DNA of 64,000 nucleotides from Knufia peltigerae. Lineage: Eukaryota > Ascomycota > Eurotiomycetes > Chaetothyriales > Trichomeriaceae. Shown in pieces: positions 36,009 through 45,348 of this stretch. Where the stretch lies: positions 1 through 64,000 of the forward strand of contig JAPDRN010000041.1 of NCBI GenBank assembly GCA_030247855.1, in the 5' to 3' direction. The position numbers and the translations under genes are program-made. Position 1 is the stretch's first letter; each line of letters begins with the position of its first letter. The notes under the pieces were generated by a model, which was not told the origin of the DNA, made no database searches, and saw nothing but the letters and a program-made list of their open reading frames with translations.

Positions 36009-36589
36009 CTCGAGAGGGGTGAGGCGAGGCAATGTAAATTACAAACAAGCACGGGAACTTTGGGAACCAATACAAACCGTAACAAAGCAAGAAAAACTCG
36101 AGGGCTTCAAGTCGTCTCGACTTTTGGTCAACAACCGTCCCGTGGTTCTACGGGGTTGGTTGGATTCCTCCGTGACTGTGATCTCGACATTAATGCTCGG
36201 ATGTTTGTTACGGGAGTAATTGGGGCGCAGTCGAGAGTTGGATCCATCCTCGGGTGTTTACACTCCACAGTATGAACATTTTTTACGGGGGAGTTGATTC
36301 ACCTGTATGGCACCTACGTTCACCGTCCAGATCTACAGTTGATGTCGTTATCAAATCATAAAGTCGATGACCAAGAGATCACTTGTCTCCAGACAGTACA
36401 ACTGTGCACAGAAGTTGTCGAGTGCTTTGAGCGGCCAAAATGACTGGCAGTAGAAACAGCTGCCGAAACAGGCGATCCAAAATAGTGTAGGTGACGCCTT
36501 TCCCGCCCCCAATCTTTTCAGCCGGTAATATAATAATAACCTCAATTTATCCACCAAATAAGCGGTCTACTTCTAGCCCAATTATTCTG
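36009..36589. other. Intergenic region upstream of the tRNA gene
   Basis: No protein gene seen. It serves as promoter of the SDR gene on one side and as 5' flank of the tRNA-Trp gene on the other. Confidence 0.4.
36527..36540 (+). promoter_or_regulatory. TATA-like element upstream of tRNA-Trp
   Basis: An A/T-only stretch (TAATATAATAATAA) ends 50 bp before the mature 5' end of the tRNA. With a ~20-nt leader it would lie at the distance of an external Pol III TATA box, as in U6 genes, or of a Pol II TATA box. Assignment is inference from position. Confidence 0.35.
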
Positions 36590-36612
36590 GGACCTCTGGC
36601 GCAACGGTAGCG

Positions 36613-36667
36613 GTATGTATACACCGCGTAGGAGCACAACCATACGGTGTACTGATTGATGTTCCAG
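36613..36667 (+). other. Putative spliceosomal intron 1 in tRNA-Trp (position 24/25)
   Basis: It is 55 nt long, starts GTATGT and ends TTCCAG. A CTGAT branch-like motif (36652-36656) puts its A 12 nt before the acceptor, as in nearby protein-gene introns. It interrupts the 3' strand of the D stem. A 7-bp inverted repeat TACACCG/CGGTGTA (36620-36626, 36645-36651) could fold within it. Confidence 0.8.
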
Positions 36668-36698
36668 CGTTCGACTCCAGATCGAAAGGTTATCTGTT

Positions 36699-36751
36699 GT
36701 GAGTTTCTCTCTTGAACTGGTTATTCCAGACGATGTCTAACAATATCACAG
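36699..36751 (+). other. Putative spliceosomal intron 2 in tRNA-Trp (T loop 55/56)
   Basis: It is 53 nt long, starts GTGAGT, has a perfect CTAAC branch (36737-36741) and ends CACAG. It lies between T55 and C56 of the T loop, so it splits the B-box promoter element of a normal Pol III tRNA gene. Confidence 0.85.
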
Positions 36752-36783
36752 CAAATCAGGTGGGGTTCATTTCCTCTCATATA

Positions 36784-36790
36784 TTTTTTT
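36784..36790 (+). terminator. T7 run, possible Pol III terminator
   Basis: Seven consecutive T start 15 nt after the tRNA 3' end. Such a run is sufficient to stop RNA polymerase III. Confidence 0.55.
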
Positions 36791-37402
36791 GGCGAGTTTC
36801 CTCGTGACATTAATCACGTGGGCGACTTTTACTGAAGGGATCAATCATCCGGGAAAGTCATGCTACAAAAAACAAAACCAAGATGCGAAAAAAATGGAAA
36901 AGTATCTTGGAACAAAATATTAATCCTTGAACAAGGGTTATTTTTTCATTCATTCATCATCCCCAAAATCAATCCCTCTTTAATCAACGCCAGACCTGGA
37001 AAGTAGCAGGTCTTCTTGGTGTCTCTCTCGTGTGCATCCATTGTGCACAGGCAAAAACTACTACTTATTGGCATAAGTAGTGAATGCCTTTGGAGAGAAC
37101 CTCTTGCAAAAAAGCAAAAACACCAATCCCCTGTTCCGTAACAATTCAAATCATAACATCCAGTTCTGTTCTGTGGTTGTCTCATTTCATTCATGCTTTG
37201 TCCCATTCCAGTTCCATTTCGGTTTCCATTTCAAAAGTTTTTTCAAAAAAATGCCCGCATAAACATGAGTGATTTCATATCATCCGTGAGTCCATAAACA
37301 TCAAACCAGGATCCCGTAATCGTGACCCATACGCCATAACTCATGACCAGCAAGAAAATCATAATATACATTGACAGCGGTGGATGGTACTGACACCAAC
37401 AC
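36791..37402. other. Intergenic region
   Basis: About 600 bp, rather A/T-rich, no gene seen. The part next to 37403 is probably the 3' UTR of the PH-like gene. Confidence 0.4.
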
Positions 37403-39907
37403 TCAAGGGGACATGTAACCCTCGAACTCGGCACTAAAACCCACACCGTTGGTCAATGCGACTTGCAAGAATTTGCCGTCACCTTCGTTCTCTTTGTCAC
37501 TGTCATCCAAGCCGTATTTGGCGGAGAATTCAGCGACGCGAGGACTTGCGAGCCAAGCGGTGACACTGCCGACAGACGAGATCGAAGACATGTTTCTCGT
37601 ATGTTGGGGTGCACTCTTCTCGACTTCAATCTTGGCCTTTGGCACTGGCAGAGGCTTGAGAGTCAACGAGAGAGGCTTTGGTGCTGCAGGCTCCTTGCCG
37701 AGCTTTCGTAGTGTCATGACAGCGTCTGAAGATTCTGCCTTCATGTGCTTGGGAGGTGGCTTTGGCTTCCTCTCCGGTCCCGACATGCAGCTCAACTTCT
37801 TCAAGGGCAGACAAGAAAGAGGTGCTTCGGCGGGCAGCGCCGGGAGAGGACCACTGGGTGGAGGTCCTAGAGGTTGCATGACCACGCTTCGTGGCAAGGC
37901 AGGCATGCTCTTCTGGCCCTTGACGTGACGAGTCTTCCGTGGAGGCTGGCCGATCCTGGGCACAGGGCCATCCATGGCAGAAGGTTGAAGGGTGGTGGTG
38001 GTAATTTTACCAATCGAACTATGGTCGGAGAGCTTCCGACGAGCAGCGGCATCAGGGTGTACTTGAGTGCCAAAGCAAGTGTCGAAATGAGAGTCGGCGA
38101 CGACAGGCGACCTTTGAGGTCCTTCGGTTGTGGTTGATTGAGCGATCTGAGAATCAACAGAGAGCATCTTGTTGCTCCGCCAAGAAGAGACCCTGCCGAC
38201 TCTCGACGAAGGACGAGACTTGTCCCCTTCAGAGCCTGGAGTCAAAGGATAATTGCACATGCTCTCGTACGCGGCACCTGGGGTAGTAGCAGGTGGCGAT
38301 GGGAGGACGGCTGCAGCCTGTGCATCACTGAGAGGAGTCTTGGGGAAGAGGCTATAAGATACAGCTCGTCGGTGAAGTGCATCTGGAGAATGTTCCTTGG
38401 TACTATAATTATACGAGGTGTGGGACGAACTCCGGCTTCGTGTGCTCGAGGGTCGAGAAGGTGCAGGTGTGGCAGGTTGAACCGGCAAGTTTTGAAGATC
38501 ATATCGATGACGAGCAGAGACCTTTCGGATATGTCCCGGTTCGGGGAGAGGAGCAACAGTGGAGATTGGTCTCGACTTGTAAGTGCCGGTGGTGCTGGAA
38601 GAATCGTTCTTCTGCACGAAAAGATCGTGGGGAATGATATCGTTGGTGTTTTCCAGCGAGGTCGTTCGCTTTGGGATGCTGATTGATTTCCTAGGTGTGG
38701 CCATGTACATGGACAATTCCCCGATATCATCCTGAGTAGGTGTTGACAGTCGCGATTGAGGTCCAACCGGGAGTGGAGGTTCATCAACACTGGTGAAGGA
38801 CTCTGCACCATAAGACATGACAGAGCTGGTGAAGCTGGTATGGGTGGTTGAAATGGATTGACTGTCGGAGAAGGATGGTTTGCGAAGTTGGTCGAGGTCA
38901 TTCAATGTGTGGATGGAAGAGTCGGTGGTTGAGCGTGAGATCTGTCGAGAGGGATTACGGAGTGGTAGGGGAGGAAGGTCATTGGGTGAAGTTGGTGATG
39001 ATGACTTAGGCAGACTGGGAAGGCTCCTTTGTGCCTTGAGGGAACGACGTTCTGGAAGCATCTGATCTTCATGTTTAGAATCAGGACGATACTCGAGACC
39101 ACCGAGTTCTGCAATCTCCTTGCGAACGACCTGAAGCCAATCCTTGAAAGATCTGGCGTCATCAAAAACGAGGAAAAGATCGGTGACAATCCTCTTGTTA
39201 TCGGCGTGCTTGAATGACCACTTGGACCAGGAGCCCTTATTACCAGCGGCACCGTGGTCCGAAGCACCATCATGAGAAATTTGAAGCACCCAGTGTTTAC
39301 CTGGGATGGCATCACTCGCAAAGGCCACCGAGCCAGGTCCGAGTTCCAAGATCTTCTCTGGGAGACGATCGTTCAACCCATCGGCAGAATACTGCAAGAC
39401 GTAACCGCTCGTGGTCAGGACGAAAAGCCTCTGGCTGAGAGAGCAGATGCTGGCTCCGGACCAGTTTCGTTTGTGCAGAGTACCATCTGCCGGGAACTTG
39501 TCCAAGCTCGACCTTGACGGGGTCTCACTTGAAACACTGTTCCGTCGAGGGTGGCCATTTCGGAAGAGAGTGTCTGTGAATGACGATGGGATGTCGAGGA
39601 ACTCTTGCTTCCTTGCCTGGGAGTATGCATGGAACAAGGGAGGAGGGTCGGCGGCGACATTCCTAGACGGTTGTCTAAGAGGCCCCTTGGACCATGTGGT
39701 ACTGCGAGATCTCTTTGTGTGCTCCAAGGGTGCTACACTTGGGTGAGGAGGAAAGGTCTCGACATACTGTCTGGGGACCTTGTCTTGCGACTTGGTCCTA
39801 CTGAAGAAGGATCTGAGGCGAGACTTTGCACTTCGTTCCGAGGGGTACCAGCCTGACTGTTCCACAACCGGCGACGGTAGACGGGGAAAAGATGCTGTGG
39901 TAGACAT
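37403..39907 (-). CDS. PH-domain-like protein with long disordered tail
   Basis: A single-exon minus-strand protein of 834 residues. Residues ~145-270 look like a pleckstrin-homology domain: LHKRNWSGASICSLSQRLFVLTTSGYVLQYSADG, a region ending KWSFKHADNKRIVTDLFLVFDDARSFKDWLQVVRKEI, where the last helix carries the invariant Trp. Before it is a Ser/Arg-rich extension; after it come more than 500 disordered residues with Pro-rich repeats (PPLPLRNPSRQ, PPSGPLPALP) and many Ser. A short tail DDSDKENEGDGKFLQVALTNGVGFSAEFEGYMSP closes the protein. Related Pezizomycotina proteins are annotated only as PH-domain proteins. A membrane-phosphoinositide adaptor role is inferred, not shown. Confidence 0.75.
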   Translation of the reverse strand: MSTTASFPRLPSPVVEQSGWYPSERSAKSRLRSFFSRTKSQDKVPRQYVETFPPHPSVAPLEHTKRSRSTTWSKGPLRQPSRNVAADPPPLFHAYSQARKQEFLDIPSSFTDTLFRNGHPRRNSVSSETPSRSSLDKFPADGTLHKRNWSGASICSLSQRLFVLTTSGYVLQYSADGLNDRLPEKILELGPGSVAFASDAIPGKHWVLQISHDGASDHGAAGNKGSWSKWSFKHADNKRIVTDLFLVFDDARSFKDWLQVVRKEIAELGGLEYRPDSKHEDQMLPERRSLKAQRSLPSLPKSSSPTSPNDLPPLPLRNPSRQISRSTTDSSIHTLNDLDQLRKPSFSDSQSISTTHTSFTSSVMSYGAESFTSVDEPPLPVGPQSRLSTPTQDDIGELSMYMATPRKSISIPKRTTSLENTNDIIPHDLFVQKNDSSSTTGTYKSRPISTVAPLPEPGHIRKVSARHRYDLQNLPVQPATPAPSRPSSTRSRSSSHTSYNYSTKEHSPDALHRRAVSYSLFPKTPLSDAQAAAVLPSPPATTPGAAYESMCNYPLTPGSEGDKSRPSSRVGRVSSWRSNKMLSVDSQIAQSTTTEGPQRSPVVADSHFDTCFGTQVHPDAAARRKLSDHSSIGKITTTTLQPSAMDGPVPRIGQPPRKTRHVKGQKSMPALPRSVVMQPLGPPPSGPLPALPAEAPLSCLPLKKLSCMSGPERKPKPPPKHMKAESSDAVMTLRKLGKEPAAPKPLSLTLKPLPVPKAKIEVEKSAPQHTRNMSSISSVGSVTAWLASPRVAEFSAKYGLDDSDKENEGDGKFLQVALTNGVGFSAEFEGYMSP

Positions 39908-41250
39908 GACGGAGGGGGGTGAATGAGAGAAAGTGACCTCAGACCAAAACGTAGTGAGGATCGAATGCCCCTCATATAAGTCACGACAGAAACATGTCCA
40001 ACGCGTCGGGATGAGATGTGGTGGCTAGGGAGTAGACAGCGAGGGCTGAAGTGAGGGATGATGATTGGGGGAGGTTGTTTTCCACCCTTGGAGCGATCTT
40101 TGTTTGTTTTTGACTCCTGCTATGCACCGACTTCAGGAATGACAGAATGAAAGATCCCAGATGGTAGGGGAGACAGAAGAGACTAGACCTGATCAGTGCG
40201 GCAAACGGGAACCCAGGATGGTTGTGTGTTGCTGAAAACCAAGGGAAAAGGCCGATCTCTTAAAAACAAAAGGTGAAGCCAAGGTAGAGCTAAAGACTCC
40301 ATGTGGCATGAGCTTTTAGACAGCACGGACGGAACACGAAAAAGTCGTGGTATGGGTATGTGCACGGAACGATGGCAGAATGAGAGGAGGAGACTCTCGA
40401 GCGCTCTGGGCTTGACACGGGTCTGATGGCAGGCATGGCGTCACATTGACAGGGAGCGAGATTGAAGTTCGACAGACGCCAGTGATGTATGTTGAAAGAG
40501 ACAGTTGGTAGTGGTAGAAGAAGAAGAAGACGGGTTAGAATGGAGTGACATGTACTCTCTTGCTCCCAGATAGTAAGAGAGTTGATGTCAAGAGGTTTTG
40601 AAGTGCATAAGGATGTAAACTAGGTAAGGGTTTGGCAGGGATACCGGTAGTGGTTGCAGTAGAGGGATGCATGGAACAAGTCGAAAAGGGAAGAGACTGT
40701 ACTGGCAAGAAGACTGAATTGGTGTGGCGGATCCCATCAACATGCAAGCGACGGAAGGCAAGGGAGCTGAATCAGGCCATGGTGGGAGGAATCCTCCAAG
40801 AGATGACACTTGCAGAGACGGTCCTCCGTAGGTGTACTGTATGTAAGAGGGAAAGAAAGTGTATGGACAGAAAGAAAATAGTGTTGGTGGCGATGCGGAC
40901 GGGGAAGCAAAAGTGACAGGCCTGGACCACATACACCAAGATGGAAGAGGTTTGGTCTTGAATTTTTGTTCTCGGGCTGGATTGATTCGGATCGGGAGAT
41001 CGTGATGGAGAATTTAGATGAATACATGGAGATATGAAGAGTTGCAGTGCAAGAAAGCGAGAGAGGCTTGAAGAAATGGTCTATGCTTTGTGGTGTCAAG
41101 AGCGTAAAGAGGAGATGGCAACAAAAAGAGGCTGTTGATACGAGTGCTGAAACACCACATAACGGAGTACAAACACGTAGGTGGATGAAGCCCATGTCAA
41201 CAAAAACTGTCGAAGAATTATGGGGACGGTAAATGGGGGGGGCAGTGAGT

Positions 41251-41284
41251 TGTCTGGGTGTCTGGGTGTCTGGGTGTCTGGATG
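41251..41284. repeat. Octamer tandem repeat (TGTCTGGG)n
   Basis: About four copies of TGTCTGGG in a row; the last is diverged (TGTCTGGA). Confidence 0.9.
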
Positions 41285-43068
41285 TTTTGGGTGAGACGTC
41301 AATGAACAGACAGACGTCAAAACTCGGGAAAACCTCCCTTTGATCCATATGCCACCATTAAGTTGAAGATTATGGTTCTTGTAGAGGTTGGGAATTGTAG
41401 TGGTTGGTACAATCCTGTAACTACAGATAAGACAGACCCTGAAGCATCTTGAGTGGTTACAAAGAAACCCTACCTTCGTTTACCCTTAACCCTGGGTATT
41501 GAACAAAAGACCCTGTGATGGAATTGTATGTAGATCAGGGTAAACCCTCAACGGTTGTTCCCTCTGGGGAAGGGTCACCAGTAAATACCTTTTGAGAGCC
41601 CTACATAAACCCTGGGATCATGATCGATGGTACTCGGTATCCGTATCACGAATGTCATTGATCAAGCCACCTCTTTGCTCTATCTTGTAAGGAGAGAAGG
41701 AGGATGGAGTACCATATTCATGCAACACGTAAGTGGCTCTCCATCGGTCTCTCCCTACAGTATAGCACAGTACTCATGTTCGAGGTTTAGGCACCACCCA
41801 TAGGTCACTGTAGAGGGCAAAACCTCGTGTATACCTACCTCCAGGACTCCGTAAGTAAGAACGACAGCCAGAACGACAGAACGCGTCTACTGTAACTCCC
41901 GTATAGGCCCATGTCATGCCGGAGAATACTAACCTATTTTGTAGCTTGAATATTCCCCATCTCTTCTGTCTCTTTACAGTAGGGTCGGACTTTTTCTCGT
42001 CTTAAAACGGAACCTTTTGACGGGGTTGTTTTCTCTCGCGTATCTGACACCTGCAGTAGCATACATACAATTCCCTACCTCGAGCCTTCCGAAGAAATCT
42101 ACCACAAAGTCGGATAACTCTATGAGTGGTACTTGGTACTCGCACTCTTATTATTACCTCATAATCCGTACCTAGATAAATCCGTACGTCTATCAAAGGT
42201 CTGTTGGTTCGCTTCGATAACCCAGCCATTCCATTCATAGCATTTCCTTACCCTAGCTACGGTTTAACCGGGTGCAAGGTTGACTTTTCCACTTGCCTGA
42301 TTCATTTGTCGCTTCTGTAAGAATCGAATGATCCGTCCCGATTCATCACCCTGGTCACTTGTTATTACTAAAACCATCCAGATCTGTCTGGCGGAATATG
42401 TTTTCCCAACCTCTTCATATCTGGGCCAGACCCTAAAGTGCCGCGTACTCCGTGCTCGCTCCGCCTTGAAGAAATCTCGGGTTCCCATCCTTTCATGCAG
42501 CCAAGGCAAAAGGCATCTATCTTTCAATCCTTCAAAAATAAAATCCCACTCGGCCGTCTCTTTTCGATCAGTACGCGGTACTGAGTCCAAAGAAGAACAC
42601 GGCAATTCTCCATTCATCTTTTGTCACCTTATGCATTCGTTCTCGGTCTCGCCTCCGATCATTCACATGCATTCTTCCTCTGTTGGGAGTAAATTCTGTG
42701 CGTAGGCATGCATATCTTGTGCACAACACTACCAAGTCCTTCCCTACCCCTCCCTTCCTCCTCACGACATGATTGTTAATTGTACTCGCCAAGTATCCAA
42801 GTGCTGAGCGTGGAGTACCATGTACAGTAGAGTATTCCCAGAACCATCATTGTCTCTTAATCCATGACCCTGCCCAGTCTTATACTCATACTCCATAAAT
42901 ATAGACCCTTGCAACATGAGTGAGAGTCCCTGGAGTCCCTGAAAGTCGCCGGGTCTTGAAATCCCAGGGTTTCAGGGTATGGGAGTTTCTACACTTTCCC
43001 ATCATACTCGTACTCGTACCCTGTACCCTGTACCTCCTCCCGGACGGTACCTACATATACGAGTTACT

Positions 43069-43090
43069 CCACCCACCCACCCACCCACAC
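43069..43090. repeat. (CCCA)n tetranucleotide repeat
   Basis: Five copies of CCCA/CACC in phase within a pyrimidine-rich stretch. Confidence 0.9.
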
Positions 43091-43202
43091 ACCCTGTCCC
43101 CCTCTTGTTCCTTACATACAACACACACACCCCTCCCCATCCCCTCCCGTCCCTGTCTCCCCTGTAAAGATGGCAGGTAAAGGTTTTGTTACCTATAGAT
43201 CT

Positions 43203-43225
43203 CACACACACACACACACACACAC
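43203..43225. repeat. (CA)n microsatellite
   Basis: Eleven CA dinucleotides. Confidence 0.95.
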
Positions 43226-43707
43226 TTCAATGACATGTCCTTGCTTACATCCTTGCCCCTCTTGACCCCTTGTCTCCCTGCGTCTAAGCCCTGGCAAAGG
43301 CCCTCCTGACCCTTATCGACCCTTAACCAAGACTACCTTTTCCACCGTTCGGACAGGTCAAGTCACAGAAAAACTGGTTCTTTCTTCAGACTATCAATTG
43401 ACATTTTTTACGAGAACTCGTATCTATCATGACTTTATCTCATCTCGTAAAGGTTCCCCTGATCGTCAGGGTCACGAAGACTTCCATGTCTCGTCAAAGC
43501 TGAAAATGTCTGTTGACAACTCATGTCATTCGTTCTCGATACTCTTGATTGTGAAAAATAGAATCCCAGGTCATCCTTACTCGTTCGAATGAGTTCCTAG
43601 CTGATCAAGAATCACCCTTTAGTTTCTAGCTTCCTAGAACAGCCATCATATCATCTAGAAAACTCCTCAAGACGCCATCGCTATGCCATATGACTCAATC
43701 AAGAATC

Positions 43708-43733
43708 GAATCAATCAATCAATCAATCAATCA
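43708..43733. repeat. (AATC)n tetranucleotide repeat
   Basis: Six AATC units ending just before the 3' end of the coiled-coil gene. Confidence 0.95.
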
Positions 43734-43790
43734 GTTGGCTCATTATCATCATTCCTTTTTGTGTGCGCAGATGCAGAGGCAATCATCATC

Positions 43791-44725
43791 TCAACTCTTA
43801 TCATGGAGCGGGAGATCCTTGAGATACGGCCAACCAATTTCCTCTTGGAGTTCCTCTGGTTCCCATCCCAAGATACGTCGATAACAACGAACTTGAGCTT
43901 GAAGACCGGAGATGATGGCGTACTCTTCACCCCACTCGTCGGTGCGTAGGCGGTAGGCGGTACGGATCATCTCACACACTTTCAAGGTTTGCGCGAACCA
44001 ATGATCCCGGTCCAACCGACTCCGAAGATGATCATCCTTTTCCTGCTGCAAGAGATCGTTGTAGTGACGACGTTGTTCGAGGAATCGTGCCTCCATACCG
44101 GAACAATAATTGCGAATCTGTTCGGTAGCCGTACCCAATGCGTCCTCGTACATGGCGATGAGATTGGTATTTTCCTTTTGTTCGTGCTTGTAGAGTTCGA
44201 CGAGGTGTTTTGCCTTGGCCAATTCACGTTGGACTTGTCTCATTTTGGCTCCTGTGACAATTTTTAAAAAAAAAATTAACTCTGACTGCGCCAGGACAAA
44301 GGATTGTCAGAGGTGACTCACTCTCAGCTTCTGGAATCTCTCCTCCATCGTCACCAGTAGGATTTGCGCGGTTCTATTGACATGTCAGGTTTGCGCAGGT
44401 GCGTGTCATGTCAAAAACAAACACATACAGCAACTTCTTCGGCAGTTCTCGTGATGGTGTTAACTTGTTCACGATTGCTCCTCAAAATCGCACCCAGCTC
44501 TTGAATCTGATTGTACAGATAATTCAAATCTTGCTGATGTCCGACGGGGAGGGTAGCCATGTAATTCGACGCCGCTCCTCCTGCGCCATTCCCATTTGCT
44601 GCGCTACTACCTGCGTGGCCACTGGTGGTGGGAGACATGTTATTGTTGCGAACTTGACCACCTGCGCCGCCCATGTTGGTCGTGTCGAGAGGAGGGAAGG
44701 CGTTGGACGTGGTGTTGTTTGTCAT
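43791..44725 (-). CDS. Conserved fungal coiled-coil protein, three exons
   Basis: Minus-strand exons 44725-44429, 44373-44322 and 44251-43791 give 269 residues. Intron 1 (55 nt; GTATGT, CTGAC, ATAG) and intron 2 (70 nt; GTGAGT, CTGAC, CACAG) preserve the frame. The joined centre reads NRANPTGDDGGEIPEAE, then RAKMRQVQREL, linking two helical parts. The start at 44725 (MTNNTTSNAFPPL) follows a Gly/Ala/Asn-rich segment (~15-60); then a helix LNYLYNQIQELGAILRSNREQV (~70-90) and a long coiled coil (~118-195) precede a Trp-rich conserved end (RILGWEPEELQEEIGWPYL). No catalytic motif is seen. I do not know its function; the conserved C-terminal module should make it searchable. Confidence 0.75.
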
Positions 44726-45348
44726 TTTCTTGGAGGTGTCTTCGGAGACGCAGACGGAGAGGGACGAGGAACGAGTGTGTATAGGCAGAACAGTCACCCA
44801 GTTATGGAGGATGTGTCCATCAATGTCCGACTCTTCTGACGATGATTATCTCTCCTCTTCTTCTTCTTTGGGACTCGCAGTGGTATGAGTATTGGTCCAA
44901 TCTCGACGCCCTCTACCACTACCAGAGCCACCTCCAAACGCCTCCGGTTGGAGAATTGGTGTCTCGGCGATTTGTAGCTAGATGTTCTCTGCTGCTTGAC
45001 GATTAAGATTGTGTGTATCTGCGAGGGCGTCTTCTTCCTGCTCTCGTCGTTTTCTTTTTTTGGTCACTGTCGTGGTGCTGAGTTGAGCCTGTGAATGTGA
45101 AACGACAAGTCAAGTGAGTTCCAAAGTCCCGAAGTTTCCCCATTGTTCATCTTCGGAACAATGATAGTCCGTGGACCGAGCTAAACTTCACTACGGGAGT
45201 ATGTACAGTTCATGTATCGCTTCAAAGATTCTTGTGTGTTTCTTATCAAACTCTCCATCGACCCATCCACCTCATGCTCGGCCGGTCGCAGCGATCGTCC
45301 CGTCAACGAATACGAATTTCCATCTGAGGCCTATAGCCTGAGGCTCTG
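44726..45348. other. Divergent promoter region
   Basis: About 620 bp between the start codons of the coiled-coil gene and the kinase-like gene. No gene seen; it contains CTTCTT runs near 44850 and 45030. Confidence 0.4.

Larger units (their letters stand above)
36590..36769 (+). tRNA. tRNA-Trp (CCA) interrupted by two mRNA-type introns
   Basis: Exons 36590-36612, 36668-36698 and 36752-36769 join to a 72-nt tRNA with every arm intact: acceptor stem GGACCTC/GGGGTTC (7 pairs, two of them G-U), D stem GCGC/GCGC with loop AACGGTA, anticodon stem TTCGA/TCGAA with loop CTCCAGA (anticodon CCA), variable loop AGGTT, T stem ATCTG/CAGGT with loop TTCAAAT, and discriminator A73. The D arm and the anticodon arm closely resemble other fungal tRNA-Trp, including yeast. 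The unspliced gene cannot form the D or T arm. There is no intron at the normal 37/38 site, where yeast tRNA-Trp has one. Both insertions have GT-AG ends and branch-like motifs. Whether the gene is expressed cannot be seen here. Confidence 0.88.
39908..43790. other. Gene-poor region (3.9 kb)
   Basis: No supportable gene on either strand. ORFs are short, some run through simple repeats (for example the 203-codon frame at 40737-41348). Repeats at 41251-41284, 43069-43090, 43203-43225 and 43708-43733 are noted separately. The 39908-40500 part is the likely promoter and leader of the PH-like gene. Confidence 0.45.

Noticed and set aside
35526..36275. 249-codon plus-strand frame over the SDR gene
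   Set aside because: Long antisense frames are expected in GC-rich genes; the SDR has all catalytic residues and this frame has no domain.
36613..36751. Explanation of the tRNA locus as a pseudogene with random insertions
   Set aside because: Removal of exactly the GT-AG pieces restores all stems and the conserved loops; random insertions would not have such ends, a CTAAC branch or matching lengths. Not fully excluded without expression data.
40737..41348. 203-codon minus-strand frame
   Set aside because: Part of it is the translation of an octamer repeat (TPRHPDTQ-type), composition is not protein-like, and no splice or domain support exists.
43203..43733. Possible CRISPR-like or other spaced repeat array
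   Set aside because: These are plain microsatellites without unique spacers, and the DNA is eukaryotic.
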